DNA of 64,000 nt from Leptospira ilyithenensis (GTDB taxonomy: Bacteria; Spirochaetota; Leptospiria; Leptospirales; Leptospiraceae), in the NCBI RefSeq assembly GCF_004771005.1, contig NZ_RQHV01000007.1, positions 62,001 through 126,000 on the forward strand, read 5' to 3'. Position 1 is the first letter of the stretch. Each line of letters opens with the position of its first letter. A program made the position numbers and the translations under genes. Below the pieces are notes generated by a model, which was not told where the DNA came from, did not search any database, and saw nothing but the letters and a program-made list of their open reading frames with translations. This document shows positions 37,168 to 46,848 of this stretch, one piece after another.

Positions 37168-38127
37168 ATGAAACTCATTCTTTCCCCCAAAAAATTCACT
37201 CTGGTCTTCGTGGCAATTTTTGCCATATTCAGTCTTTTTTGTCAAAAGGATTCCAAGACTTCCAATCCCGAGGCACAAGTAGAACGAGCGGCCGTTTTTG
37301 CCTTTATCAAAGGCGATGTCGTTTTGTTACGTGAAGGAAACCAAATAAAACCCAGCTTAGGCGATGCTTTGGTTGCAACCGACACGGTGGTAACGGGCGC
37401 AAATGGTGCAGCCGAAATTCTGTTAGGTGAAGACGGCGTGTTGAAACTTGCCAAAAACACTTCCCTCAGTGTCAATTCCGCTTTAAAAGGTCGTGCGGAA
37501 GAACGAAATACTGAAGTGAATCTTCAGTATGGAAAATTAGTCACCGTTCTCAGGAAAGAGCGTAAGTCCGAATCCTTCTACGTAATCACTTCGACTTCGA
37601 TTGCGGGTGTTAGAGGGACTTCCTTCTTGACCAGCGTAGAAAATCCAAGTTCGAAATCAGGATCTGTTCCTTGCAGCCAAAGTAATTGTGTTGTTAAATA
37701 CACAGTTCTTGACGGAGCGATTGCCATTAAAAAATCAAATTCGGAAAACGAATTGGTTTTAGACAAACAAAAGAAAGCAACAGTCGGTCCCAATTCCAAA
37801 CTGAGTGAAAAATTAGTAGAACCTTTGGATTCTCAATCTCTTGGAGAATTGAAAGAGATGCTTGTTTTTGAGAACACCAAGATGTTGGAATTCGAATCCT
37901 TATCCGATGAGTTGAGATCCAATAACGAAGTGTTGAAACAAATGGATGCAGGATTTTCTCTTGACGAAGTGGAAACTTCCGTTCGTAGAAAAGAAGCTAC
38001 CCGAAACAAATCGGATGAAGTGATCACCACTGCAAAATCCATAGAAGAATCCAAATACATTCAAAAAGATGTACAAAAAGATTCATTGAAATTACCAGCC
38101 AAAGAAGGTTTTGATAAGACTAGATGA
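37168..38127 (+). CDS. FecR-domain lipoprotein
   Basis: 319 residues. The signal peptide ends in FSLFC (Cys ~25), a likely spirochaetal lipobox. The FecR domain spans ~45-175: IKGDVVLLREGNQIKP, LGDALVATDTVVTG, SSIAG-like TSIAGVRGTSF. The C-terminal ~120 residues are charged and helical. FecR domains in leptospiral lipoproteins are not linked to iron signalling; they probably act as beta-helical binding modules. Strong ribosome site GAGGAGG. First of three overlapping lipoprotein genes. Confidence 0.87.
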   Translation: MKLILSPKKFTLVFVAIFAIFSLFCQKDSKTSNPEAQVERAAVFAFIKGDVVLLREGNQIKPSLGDALVATDTVVTGANGAAEILLGEDGVLKLAKNTSLSVNSALKGRAEERNTEVNLQYGKLVTVLRKERKSESFYVITSTSIAGVRGTSFLTSVENPSSKSGSVPCSQSNCVVKYTVLDGAIAIKKSNSENELVLDKQKKATVGPNSKLSEKLVEPLDSQSLGELKEMLVFENTKMLEFESLSDELRSNNEVLKQMDAGFSLDEVETSVRRKEATRNKSDEVITTAKSIEESKYIQKDVQKDSLKLPAKEGFDKTR

Positions 38128-39755
38128 GATTTATTTTAATAGCGGTTTTCGCTTTTGTTTTCCAGGCTTGTGCTTCCGTTTCACAGATTGAGACCTTAAA
38201 CTCTTCAATCGCGAAACCGGTCTTCCGAAGTGCGGAGCCTGGACTTTCCGAACCAAATCCTTCCGGTAGAGACTACCGGGAAAGATTACTGATCAAACAG
38301 GCCCCTCACTTTACGATAGTTTGGCGGGAACTTTCTCCCGGTGTCAATCGGGAAGAAATCAATTTGTTGGAAGAACGGGTTATCTCTTCCCATGCTTCTT
38401 TCGGAAAATATGTTTCCGTAGATCCTTCTCGGATTGGGGACGGAGAGGTTTTAAAAGCAAATGATATTGATGTGATTTTGGAATTACAATTTTCATCGAA
38501 TAAGGATGAAATTGCAGTCAATGTCCAGTACAAAGACCCGGTTCTTTCGCAAAACTTCGGATCGGCTTTTTACAGTTACCATCAGATCCATGATGAAACA
38601 ACGATTGCGACAAAAAACCAGCGAAAGACTTTGGAAATCTTTCAGGCAAAAAATAAGTTGGTTCCCCTTGTTCCGTCGGTTCATTCTTACTTATCCGAAG
38701 TTTCCGCTCCTTCAAATGACGAGATTCAAAAAATCTTGGAATCCACTGTACGCGGAAAAGTTTCCGTTTTTTCCTCTTCTCCCGGGACTTCCATTATGTT
38801 GGATGGTAAGGAAATAGGCAAAGCTCCTCTTATCGATTATTCCATGTTAAATGGTAAACACCAATTGTCTTTTTCCAAACCGGGAAAGGATCCGGTTTTT
38901 CGTTCTATTTTGATTCGCGCAGGAAAGACCAGCCGTGTATTCCAAGAGTGGAATGACGATATTTCTCAGGGAACGGTTCTATTATCCAGCTTTCCGACGG
39001 GATTGGATGTTTTGGTATCCGGTCAGAAAAAGGGAAAAACCCAATATGCCGAATCCGGTGTTCCTTACGGAAGTTATAATGTACAATTCGTACGTACAAG
39101 AGAAAATAATAATTACGAATACGCCAGTTCCGAAATTTCAATCCGTCCCAAATCCATTGCAAGTCTGGCGCTTCCTATTGCTTTGGAAGAAGGTGCAGGT
39201 TGGGAAGCGGAAGAGTTCTGGGAAACATCGGGCGGTTCCCCTCATTTTGTGGCTTCTTTTCCGGGCCAACTTCTATTCCAGAAAAAACAGGACCTGCCCA
39301 AAGGTTGGTATGGAGTTTTTTCGGAAGATATCATTCCTGATCGTGTGGAATCCAGTATCAAACTGGGACTTGCAGGCGAGTTAGGCGGAAGATTGGGAAT
39401 CTATCTTACGGACAAAGAAGGTCATTCCATTCTTGTCGTCGTAGACAAAACCGATTTTCATTTGGTTAATTTTGCCAAAGACGAAAAAGAATCTCTTGTA
39501 AAATCTTCTTACCGTTGGAAATCGGAAGACGTTGAAAAGGGTAGAGTGTTCCGTTGGGAAACTGATCCCGAAAAGCAACTGTTACGCGTTTATCTGGGCA
39601 ATTCCTTGATTCAGGAAAAACCTTGGAACTTTAAATCCCTCTGGCGTATTGCCATCCTCACTCCTTCGGATTCCTTTCTTTCCGGAAATCCGGTCCGAGG
39701 TGTTAAAATTCATTATCCCGATATGGTAAAATTTGAGGAGAAAATCAAAAAATGA
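38124..39755 (+). CDS. PEGA-domain lipoprotein
   Basis: 543 residues. The lipobox FVFQAC puts the lipid Cys at ~16. Two PEGA-type beta repeats follow at ~215-290 and ~290-350 (SSPGTSIMLDGKEIGKAPL and SSFPTGLDVLVSGQKKGKT). The C-terminal ~180 residues are beta-rich and may form a jelly-roll (GLAGELGGRLGIYLTDKEG). It starts in an ATGA overlap with the FecR gene and ends in an ATGA overlap with the TPR gene, so the three are coupled. PEGA domains occur on cell-surface proteins. The ligand is unknown. Confidence 0.82.
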   Translation: MRFILIAVFAFVFQACASVSQIETLNSSIAKPVFRSAEPGLSEPNPSGRDYRERLLIKQAPHFTIVWRELSPGVNREEINLLEERVISSHASFGKYVSVDPSRIGDGEVLKANDIDVILELQFSSNKDEIAVNVQYKDPVLSQNFGSAFYSYHQIHDETTIATKNQRKTLEIFQAKNKLVPLVPSVHSYLSEVSAPSNDEIQKILESTVRGKVSVFSSSPGTSIMLDGKEIGKAPLIDYSMLNGKHQLSFSKPGKDPVFRSILIRAGKTSRVFQEWNDDISQGTVLLSSFPTGLDVLVSGQKKGKTQYAESGVPYGSYNVQFVRTRENNNYEYASSEISIRPKSIASLALPIALEEGAGWEAEEFWETSGGSPHFVASFPGQLLFQKKQDLPKGWYGVFSEDIIPDRVESSIKLGLAGELGGRLGIYLTDKEGHSILVVVDKTDFHLVNFAKDEKESLVKSSYRWKSEDVEKGRVFRWETDPEKQLLRVYLGNSLIQEKPWNFKSLWRIAILTPSDSFLSGNPVRGVKIHYPDMVKFEEKIKK

Positions 39756-42700
39756 AAAAACCTCTCCTGTCTTTATTTATTGTTAGCTCTGTTTTTTTAT
39801 GGAACTGTCAATCGCGTGATTTTCGATCCGTTTCCGTTAGTGACAAACTTGCGGATAAAGCCACAACTGCATCCGATAAGGAAAACCTGGAAGCGGCAAG
39901 ATTGATCTTGGCGGCAGGGAATAATGATTTCCAAAAAGGAAAATTCGAAGAAGCAATCGCGCATGCGAACGAAGCTAATGGGAAGTATGAAACTGTGGAA
40001 GCCTATTCTTTGCTTGGTGCCTCCAAATACCAATTGGGAGAATATGCGGAATCAAAGGAAGCATATGGATTGGGAGAAAGATTGGATTCCCAAAATGAAA
40101 AATTACTCATTGGTCTCGGGACGGTTCAGTCTACTTTGGGAGAGAACGAAGAGGCTACCACCACTTATCAAAAGTTAGTTGATATTAGGCCGGATGAGCC
40201 GGTTTACAAATACAAGGTGGGAACTTTACTCAAAGCCCAGAAAAAATATCAAGAGAGTTATGTTACTCTAAAACCCTTGGAAGAAAACAAGAATTTTCCT
40301 TATCCTGTAGAGTTACTCAATCAACTGGGTGATGTTTGTTTGGAACTAAAAAAATATGATGAGGCGGAAAGCTATTTTGCCAAAGCAGAAGCGCTCCAGC
40401 CGGATCTAAAGTCTGCAGGTTTAGCCAAACAATCCACAAAAATTGCATCCTTGGTCCAAAAAGGAAACGATGCGGTTTCCAAAAAACAATATGATATTGC
40501 CATTTCCGAATATAAGAAGGCGACCGATTTGCAGCCGTCAAATGCTTCTCTTTGGACATTCCTGGGTAACGCTTATTTTCTAAAAACTTTATACACTGAT
40601 TCCGAAGCTAGTTTCCGAAAAGCTTTGTCATTGCAGGACAGTCTTGCTGCTGCTTATCTCGGTTTAGCGAACGTGCAAATTCGTAAAAAAAGTTTTTCCG
40701 AGTGTTTGAAGACGACCGGCATTGCGCTTAAAAAATCTCCCCGGAATGCAGAATTGAAAAACAAACAAGGGATTTGCGAGTGGAAATGGGGACAAATCCA
40801 GAAAGCAACTCTCAGTTTTCAAGATTCTTCCGTTTGGGACAAAAATTTCTTCGAACCGAAATTGAATCTGGCATATGTACTTCTCGACCAAGGCAGAAAT
40901 GCAGAGGCAATTGAAGTTTTGAAAAAAGCCGAATCCCATCCTCACGCAAATAAAGAAGATCTTAAAAAGGCTCTCTCGATTGCCGAAGCACAGTTGTTTG
41001 TCGCTAATGGTGATCAGTTTTTAAGACAGGGAAAGAAGAAACAGGCTTTGGAAGAATACGGTCGGGCACTCGGTCGTTCTCCTAAAGATCCTTCTCCCCA
41101 TAATGCATTCGGTCGCGCTTACTTCGTGTTTGGTGAATATAAAAAATCCGAGTCTTCCTATCAAGAAGCATTGCGCAATGACCCGGAGAATTTGGGTTCC
41201 GTCCAAGGACTTGCACGTTTGTATGCTAAAACAGGTGATTCTAAAAAAGAGAAAGAATACATCAAACGTCTTGAAAAACTTTCCGCGGACGATCCCTTTG
41301 CTGCAATTACACTTGGTAGGATTGCGGAAGACGCCGGCAAATACGAAGAAGCGGAATCCACCTATCTTGGTTTGAAGAAAAAATTTCCGGACAATGAAGC
41401 TTTGAATTATCGTCTCGCAAGTCTTTATTACAAAAAGGCAGTAGAAGAAAACGAGAAAGAAAATTATTCGAATGCCGCCGACTATATTCAAAAATCCAAA
41501 AAGTATTCCAAAGACATTCCCGAGGTGACTCAAACGGAAAAGACAATTCAGGAGAACGCGCGTTTTGCGGAAATTCTCCCTTGGGTTGCGGAGGGCAATT
41601 GGCTTTACGATAAGAAAAAATACGATGAAGCCATTGTTCCTTACCAAAAAGCCTATAATAAAATCCCAAAACCGTCTCTTCTGGTAAAGATAGCGGAATG
41701 TTATATGGCTAAGGGTGAAGAAGAAAAAGGAATCGCCATTCTGGAAAAAGCCGCAAAAGAAAACAAAGACAACGCATCTTCTTTCAAGGAAGGAATCTAT
41801 GCTTTCTTTTACAAAAAAGGGGAAACTTCCAAAGCGGAAGAAGGATTTAACAATCTTTTAAGGGAAAAGCCGGATTCGTTTTACAGCTATTATATGTTAG
41901 GTTTGATTGCGATGAAAAAGAAGGAATACGAGCCTTCCATCTCCCAATTGGACAAGTCGATTTTACTCAATGGAAATTTTGCTCCGGCGAATGTAGCAAA
42001 AGGACTCAGTTTGTACAAACTGGGCCAAACCGAGCCAGCCAAAAAAGAATTCGAAAAAGCACGTGTGAAGGACATCAATTTTTCCTTATCTTCTTATAAT
42101 TTGGCAGTTGCCTACTTTAATGAGGATTTGGTGAAAGAATCGAAGGTACTCCTTGAAGACTTGAAAAAGAACAATCCCGATTTTACAGACGGAGAATTGC
42201 AACTTGCTTATATTTACTTCAGAGAGAATCGGTTGGATGATGCGGAGAAATCGGTTCTCTCGGTTTTAAAAGAAGAAAGGTCTGCGGAAGCATTGTTTGC
42301 TCATTGGAAGATTTTGGATGCGAAATACAAACAAGATCCCGATGATAGCATCCATTCCAAACGAATTCAGATTCAAAATCAGATTTGGAAGGAATATCCT
42401 GAAACAAAATATGCCCGTCTTCTTCCTACGCAAGATATGGACGATGTTCCTTTTGTTGTAACCGATTTGACTTTGGGCGGAACCGTGGTCGGAAATCCGA
42501 TCCTATACCCGAACCGGGTGATTGTGAACTACGGAACCGCACTTGCCGGTTTGGATCGAAATACAAAGGAACCTGTTTGGAAACTTTCTACTCCTGAAGC
42601 CTTCACTTATCTTATCCCCAGCACACAGTTGTTAGCATTTAAAAACGGTGTGGTGCAGAAAATCTATCCTGACACTGGAAAAAAAGGGATCACTCTCTCT

Positions 42701-43348
42701 TTGCCGAATACATATCCGATTTTACAAGCGGATTTGGGCGGTGATTCCATTCTTGTTCTGAATGAAAATCCCAAAGACAAAGAAAGGATTCTTTCCATTT
42801 TGGATTGGAATGGAAAGAAAAAATCAGAACTAAAATGGAAGGATTTGAATTCTTTTGCTGTTACCAAATCGGGAAATTTGGTGACTCTCAGAGAAAATAA
42901 AAAAGAATTTTTGTTTTCTTCCACTCCTCTTTCCGTCCCGAACCCGAATCCGCCGACTGCTTCTTTACTTAAAAAAGGCTCAAGTGATAAGATCGGATTT
43001 CTTGGTTGTGGAGCAAATTCCTGTTTGGTGAAAGTGGAAAATCAAATCTTTGAAATCGATTCCAAATCGAAGCTAGGGGCACTTCCGAATGTAGGAAATA
43101 TTCGCGGCTTTTACGAAACTGAAGATACGGTTCATATCAAGACGGAAGAAAAGATATTTGTCTGGAAATCCGGTTTGAAGTGGTCCGATTCTTACCCGAG
43201 TGATGCTGAGTTTCGTTTTCCTGTGGGAGAACATATTGTGGAACCGAAATCCAAAGAACTCACAGTCACTACTGACGGTAAAAAGAAATCCGTTCCTTGG
43301 AGATCGGAAAAAGACGGAAAACGCCTGACAACGATTACACTTAAATGA
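39752..43348 (+). CDS. Large TPR lipoprotein with C-terminal propeller-like domain
   Basis: 1198 residues. The lipobox LWNC gives a lipid Cys at ~19. From ~55 to ~890 run roughly twenty tetratricopeptide repeats (for example AYSLLGASKYQLGEYAESKE), a protein-binding scaffold. The last ~290 residues form beta strands with PQQ/WD-propeller features (TALAGLDRNTKEPVWKLS). Third gene of the FecR-PEGA-TPR operon. Together these look like an envelope complex in which TPRs hold partners and FecR/PEGA modules bind a ligand (inference). Confidence 0.85.
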   Translation: MKKPLLSLFIVSSVFLWNCQSRDFRSVSVSDKLADKATTASDKENLEAARLILAAGNNDFQKGKFEEAIAHANEANGKYETVEAYSLLGASKYQLGEYAESKEAYGLGERLDSQNEKLLIGLGTVQSTLGENEEATTTYQKLVDIRPDEPVYKYKVGTLLKAQKKYQESYVTLKPLEENKNFPYPVELLNQLGDVCLELKKYDEAESYFAKAEALQPDLKSAGLAKQSTKIASLVQKGNDAVSKKQYDIAISEYKKATDLQPSNASLWTFLGNAYFLKTLYTDSEASFRKALSLQDSLAAAYLGLANVQIRKKSFSECLKTTGIALKKSPRNAELKNKQGICEWKWGQIQKATLSFQDSSVWDKNFFEPKLNLAYVLLDQGRNAEAIEVLKKAESHPHANKEDLKKALSIAEAQLFVANGDQFLRQGKKKQALEEYGRALGRSPKDPSPHNAFGRAYFVFGEYKKSESSYQEALRNDPENLGSVQGLARLYAKTGDSKKEKEYIKRLEKLSADDPFAAITLGRIAEDAGKYEEAESTYLGLKKKFPDNEALNYRLASLYYKKAVEENEKENYSNAADYIQKSKKYSKDIPEVTQTEKTIQENARFAEILPWVAEGNWLYDKKKYDEAIVPYQKAYNKIPKPSLLVKIAECYMAKGEEEKGIAILEKAAKENKDNASSFKEGIYAFFYKKGETSKAEEGFNNLLREKPDSFYSYYMLGLIAMKKKEYEPSISQLDKSILLNGNFAPANVAKGLSLYKLGQTEPAKKEFEKARVKDINFSLSSYNLAVAYFNEDLVKESKVLLEDLKKNNPDFTDGELQLAYIYFRENRLDDAEKSVLSVLKEERSAEALFAHWKILDAKYKQDPDDSIHSKRIQIQNQIWKEYPETKYARLLPTQDMDDVPFVVTDLTLGGTVVGNPILYPNRVIVNYGTALAGLDRNTKEPVWKLSTPEAFTYLIPSTQLLAFKNGVVQKIYPDTGKKGITLSLPNTYPILQADLGGDSILVLNENPKDKERILSILDWNGKKKSELKWKDLNSFAVTKSGNLVTLRENKKEFLFSSTPLSVPNPNPPTASLLKKGSSDKIGFLGCGANSCLVKVENQIFEIDSKSKLGALPNVGNIRGFYETEDTVHIKTEEKIFVWKSGLKWSDSYPSDAEFRFPVGEHIVEPKSKELTVTTDGKKKSVPWRSEKDGKRLTTITLK

Positions 43349-43353
43349 GTGAT

Positions 43354-44025
43354 CTAGACTTTGTTTCTTTCTAAATAGTATATTTGTTTCCCCTCGTTTC
43401 TTTTTTCCGTTTCGAAAAAAGATCGGGGGAATTCGGGGCGGTCAAAAAAATATTCTTCCATTCCTTCCCAATTGAATTTGCTTGTTTTGCGAAACAGAGA
43501 AATACATTTTCTGGCGTAAGGACCGTAATCCGTTGCAAACAAAAGACGCCCGTTTGGTGCCAAAAGGTTATGGACTTCTTCTAAAAATTTCGGCTTCATC
43601 ACTCTGTTTTTATGATGTTTTCTTTTGGGCCAAGGATCGGGAAAATTGATCAAAACTGTTTCAAACATTTCTTTTTCCAAGAGTTCTGAAAAAAACCATT
43701 GGAAGTTGACTGTCATATAACGGATATTTTCCAAACCCAATTCTTTCCTTTTTTCTTCCGTAGCGATCACTCGGTCAATTTTTCGTTCCATTAATAGAAA
43801 GCCCGTAGTCGGATTTTTTTTTGCAAGTTCGATTGCTACTTCTCCCCAACCTGAACCCAGTTCAAGCCAGTAGTTTTTTATGTGGTCGGGGAAACATTTT
43901 TTTATGTCGATTTTTTTTCCCCACTCTTTAGGTTGCAGGAGATAGTCTGAAGAATAGGGCGTTCGTAAGGTGAACTTCCATAGCTTTTGACGAATTTCAG
44001 GATTTACTAACAAGGAACTTACCAC
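43354..44025 (-). CDS. trmB: tRNA (guanine-N7-)-methyltransferase
   Basis: 223 residues. It methylates G46 in the tRNA variable loop. It has the SAM-binding LELGSGWGEVAIELAK and the family signature INFPDPWPKRKHHKNRVM. Its start is GTG 44025 with GGTAG close upstream. It ends 5 bases from the convergent TPR lipoprotein gene and is divergent from the metallo-beta-lactamase-fold gene. Confidence 0.95.
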   Translation of the reverse strand: MVSSLLVNPEIRQKLWKFTLRTPYSSDYLLQPKEWGKKIDIKKCFPDHIKNYWLELGSGWGEVAIELAKKNPTTGFLLMERKIDRVIATEEKRKELGLENIRYMTVNFQWFFSELLEKEMFETVLINFPDPWPKRKHHKNRVMKPKFLEEVHNLLAPNGRLLFATDYGPYARKCISLFRKTSKFNWEGMEEYFFDRPEFPRSFFETEKRNEGKQIYYLERNKV

Positions 44026-44104
44026 TTTCTACCGATATTTGACTTTAGAATACAAGTTCTGAAAACAATCTTCACAGGAAACAAAGATTTCCCAAAGGAA
44101 TGGA

Positions 44105-45052
44105 ATGAAAATTACTCTTTTTGGTGTTCGAGGCTCGTTACCGACTCCAGTCGGGAAACGGGAACAGCAGGATAAACTGCTGAAGATCTTAAAACAAGCC
44201 AAAGCCGAGTGGACCAAAAATCCAAATGGTTTTTCCGAAGAGAAATTTCTGGAATCCCTTCCCATCCCCCTGGAACAAGACTTAGGTGGAAATACCACCT
44301 GTGTATATTTGGAAGGGGAATCCGGAGAAAAAGTTATTTTCGACATGGGGACTGGAATTCGTGTTTTGGGAAACCTTCTCGCTCCGATTGCTTTCAACGG
44401 ACAACCTCTCGATATCAACATACTTGTGTCCCACACACATTGGGATCATATCCAAGGCTGGCCTTTTTTCAAACCGGCTTATTCTCCGACCACTAACATT
44501 CATTTTTATTCTGCGATTGCGAACTTGGAAGAAAGACTCGTTCGCCAGCAACATCCTGAAAACTTTCCCATTACCTTCAATCAGATGGCTTCCAAAAAAG
44601 AATTTCATCTTTGGAAAGAATTTCAATCTTATCCACTCGGAAATTTAAAGGTCATTCCTTTCGGACTCCGTCATCCGGGCAGTTGTTTGGGATATCGTGT
44701 TCGTGAAGGGGAAAAGAAATTTTTGTTTTGTACGGATGTGGAATACAGAGAAGAAGACCGCGGTCAACTTTTGGAATTGAAACCTCACATCGCCGGTGCA
44801 GATTTGCTTGTGATTGATGCGCAGTATAGCACTGCTGAGGCGGAAAAGAAAATCGGTTGGGGACATACCGCTGTTCGGCAAGCGGTCGAGTTTGCTGAGA
44901 TGATGGAAATCAAATCAGTAGTACTCACTCATCACGAGCCTGATCATGAAGACACGGAAGTGGTTCGAATTATTTTAGAAGAAGGAAAACCTTCCAATCC
45001 CAAAAATATTTCGATCCATATAGCAAAAGAAGGAATGAGTTTTCATTTGTAG
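44105..45052 (+). CDS. Metallo-beta-lactamase-fold hydrolase (PhnP/RNase Z-like group)
   Basis: 315 residues. The metal motif SHTHWDHIQG is near residue 118, with further ligands in RHPGSCLGY, CTDVEY, DAQYS and LTHHEPDH. The beginning (ITLFGVRGSLPTP) is typical of MBL proteins related to phosphodiesterases such as PhnP or RNase Z; in leptospires and other spirochaetes such proteins often accompany signalling genes. Substrate unknown. AGGA precedes ATG 44105. Confidence 0.85.
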   Translation: MKITLFGVRGSLPTPVGKREQQDKLLKILKQAKAEWTKNPNGFSEEKFLESLPIPLEQDLGGNTTCVYLEGESGEKVIFDMGTGIRVLGNLLAPIAFNGQPLDINILVSHTHWDHIQGWPFFKPAYSPTTNIHFYSAIANLEERLVRQQHPENFPITFNQMASKKEFHLWKEFQSYPLGNLKVIPFGLRHPGSCLGYRVREGEKKFLFCTDVEYREEDRGQLLELKPHIAGADLLVIDAQYSTAEAEKKIGWGHTAVRQAVEFAEMMEIKSVVLTHHEPDHEDTEVVRIILEEGKPSNPKNISIHIAKEGMSFHL

Positions 45053-45076
45053 ATTGTTTGTAACCAAGAACTGTTA

Positions 45077-46366
45077 TTATTTTTTGATAAAGCGTCTGTG
45101 TAGATTGCCGATCTGCGCTGCATTTTTTTCCTGTATACCTGCCTTCTCAGCAAAATCCGGCCACTTACATACTGCTTCCTCTACAGCTTCTATTATGATA
45201 CGGGGACGTTTTATATCTGCAAACTTAGCTGCTTCCAATAAATCTTCCAACATAAAATGCTCACGTTTTCCATTACATGACATCTGGTGTTGTTCTATAA
45301 ATTGATTTCCCGGTTTATAACTGAAACAAAGGTCATACGCAGGAGACAACTGCCAGTTACCATCTCCGAACATCAAAAAAGCATGGTTTTTGGTATGATC
45401 ATCTTGATTGCGGCTGCAAATATTGAAAACCATGCGGCGATACATTTCGTTAAGTGTATCCTGGCCCAGCCCCATCTCTCGTATTGTTTGGAACAATCTT
45501 TCATATCCATAACTGCCCGGCGGATCACGATCAGCATGGATCATTCCTGCGAAAGTTAAAACATGCACTTTGTCATTGCCATTGACCCTATCAAATCGTT
45601 TTGTCATGAAGTGTGCCTTTTTTCCATCTTTCAATAATTGGCACTCCATCATATTGATCCCTGATTCATATGCCATTTCACTGTAAGCGAATTCGATTCG
45701 ACCGATTTGTGTACCGGTTGCATGTTCTTCATTTTCCATTTCATCGAACTTGATCAACCAATGTTCGTAATCCTTAGGAACATTGGCTTGACCTGATAAT
45801 ACATCTTTGGTCTGACTATTGATTGCTATAATCGCTTTTGCTTTTGCTCCTCCGGCGCTCGTACCAACTGCAATGAGCGCATCTATTCCATCATTCACCA
45901 AACTGGCATTTGCCGATTTATGTTCATTCAATACTCCTTTAGCTACTTCGACCAAATCGCTTACTTGTATGGGAATCGGTTTATTTAAGTTTCGGGTTTC
46001 CAAGTCCGGTTCATATTCCAATGCCCCCATTCCACGGGTTCCCACATAACACAATCGTTCCAATGGATTCATATCTTCCAGTTTACGACCATGTTTTGCC
46101 AGATAGGCATCTAACAATCGATTGCCGAATTTTTCCGGCAAACTATCGGCGATTACACCCGGCAATCCCTTAAATGTTTTTGTATCTTTCAGCTCAGGGT
46201 ATTGAAAAACCCGGGAGGAGAGAGGCAATAAGAGCGGACTGATTTCATAGCGACGGGATCGGATAAATTCAGGGTCATATTCAAATAAAGCGAGTCCTCG
46301 ATTTTTATCCCAGACCAATCCTCCTACCCGCTCCCCCCATAAATTGACAGCAACAGGTTGTTCCAT
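45077..46366 (-). CDS. hipA: HipA-family serine/threonine kinase toxin
   Basis: 429 residues. HipA-type kinases phosphorylate a tRNA synthetase and halt translation, giving dormancy. Visible: the N-terminal subdomain (VNLWGERVGGLVWD), the Ser/Gly ATP loop GTSAGGAKAKA, the lysine strand HWLIKFDE, the catalytic loop NQDDHTKNHAF (Asp and Asn present) and a metal-binding AYDL. The core looks intact, so it is predicted active. Its ATG shares one base with the stop of hipB (TAATG), giving coupled synthesis after the antitoxin. Confidence 0.92.
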   Translation of the reverse strand: MEQPVAVNLWGERVGGLVWDKNRGLALFEYDPEFIRSRRYEISPLLLPLSSRVFQYPELKDTKTFKGLPGVIADSLPEKFGNRLLDAYLAKHGRKLEDMNPLERLCYVGTRGMGALEYEPDLETRNLNKPIPIQVSDLVEVAKGVLNEHKSANASLVNDGIDALIAVGTSAGGAKAKAIIAINSQTKDVLSGQANVPKDYEHWLIKFDEMENEEHATGTQIGRIEFAYSEMAYESGINMMECQLLKDGKKAHFMTKRFDRVNGNDKVHVLTFAGMIHADRDPPGSYGYERLFQTIREMGLGQDTLNEMYRRMVFNICSRNQDDHTKNHAFLMFGDGNWQLSPAYDLCFSYKPGNQFIEQHQMSCNGKREHFMLEDLLEAAKFADIKRPRIIIEAVEEAVCKWPDFAEKAGIQEKNAAQIGNLHRRFIKK

Positions 46367-46710
46367 TATGATTTGCGCCGCCCCATCACTCTGCTTGTCG
46401 GTCTTTTGGATTCGAATGATTCCTGGTTACCAGGTTTTCTTTTTTTTGTAAGCTGCTCCATTGGCGATTGTATCGGTGCATCAAGAAGTGGCAATAACCA
46501 GTCAGTGAAGCCGAGAACTCGGGTAAGTCGGATCAGTGTAGATAGTTTCATATCGTTACCAGATAGAGCAGCGCTGATCGTATTTCGGTTCAAGTCAGCC
46601 AACTTGGCGAGATCCTGTTTGTCTTGTTTTGTCTGCTTCGCTCTCTTTTCAAGATTTTCGGCGATTGTCTGTAGCAGGATCTCTATAGGGGCGTTACGAT
46701 TTGTTTGCAT
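46366..46710 (-). CDS. hipB: HipB-like HTH antitoxin and autorepressor
   Basis: 114 residues. A helix-turn-helix lies at ~30-70 (LAKLADLNRNTISAALSGND), with a basic C-terminal tail (KRPTSRVMGRRKS). It is expected to bind HipA and to repress its own promoter. No Shine-Dalgarno is visible before ATG 46710; the leader would be only ~35 bases. Four 16-bp palindromes in front of it, one covering the start codon and one the -10 box, support autoregulation. Confidence 0.87.
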   Translation of the reverse strand: MQTNRNAPIEILLQTIAENLEKRAKQTKQDKQDLAKLADLNRNTISAALSGNDMKLSTLIRLTRVLGFTDWLLPLLDAPIQSPMEQLTKKRKPGNQESFESKRPTSRVMGRRKS

Positions 46711-46848
46711 AGTTTGATAGGCGTATATTCGATTTTGTTGTGAATATGCCTAGTATAGCAGGCGTAAAAAATTAGTCAAATATTTGCTTACGCATAGTTT
46801 GATAGGCGCACCTTTGATTTTATCACAAATATGCATAGTAAACTAGGC
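46707..46848. promoter_or_regulatory. Four phased operator-like palindromes of hipBA
   Basis: 16-bp sites of form GCmTAGT-NN-ACTAkGC: O1 46707-46722 and O3 46792-46807 (identical), O2 46748-46763, and O4 46833-46848. Starts are 41, 44 and 41 bases apart, about four helical turns, so all face the same side of the DNA. O4 extends to a 38-bp palindrome (46822-46859) with one mismatched pair in its 18-bp arms. O1 covers the hipB ATG and O2 the -10. Confidence 0.75.
46752..46779 (-). promoter_or_regulatory. hipBA promoter
   Basis: On the minus strand, TTGACT (46774-46779) and TATACT (46752-46757) are separated by 16 bases, close to the sigma-70 consensus. The -10 lies inside operator O2. Confidence 0.7.

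Noticed and set aside
41021..41647. A 208-codon antisense frame inside the TPR lipoprotein gene
   Set aside because: The sense frame has clear TPR repeats over the same bases; the antisense product has no recognisable features.
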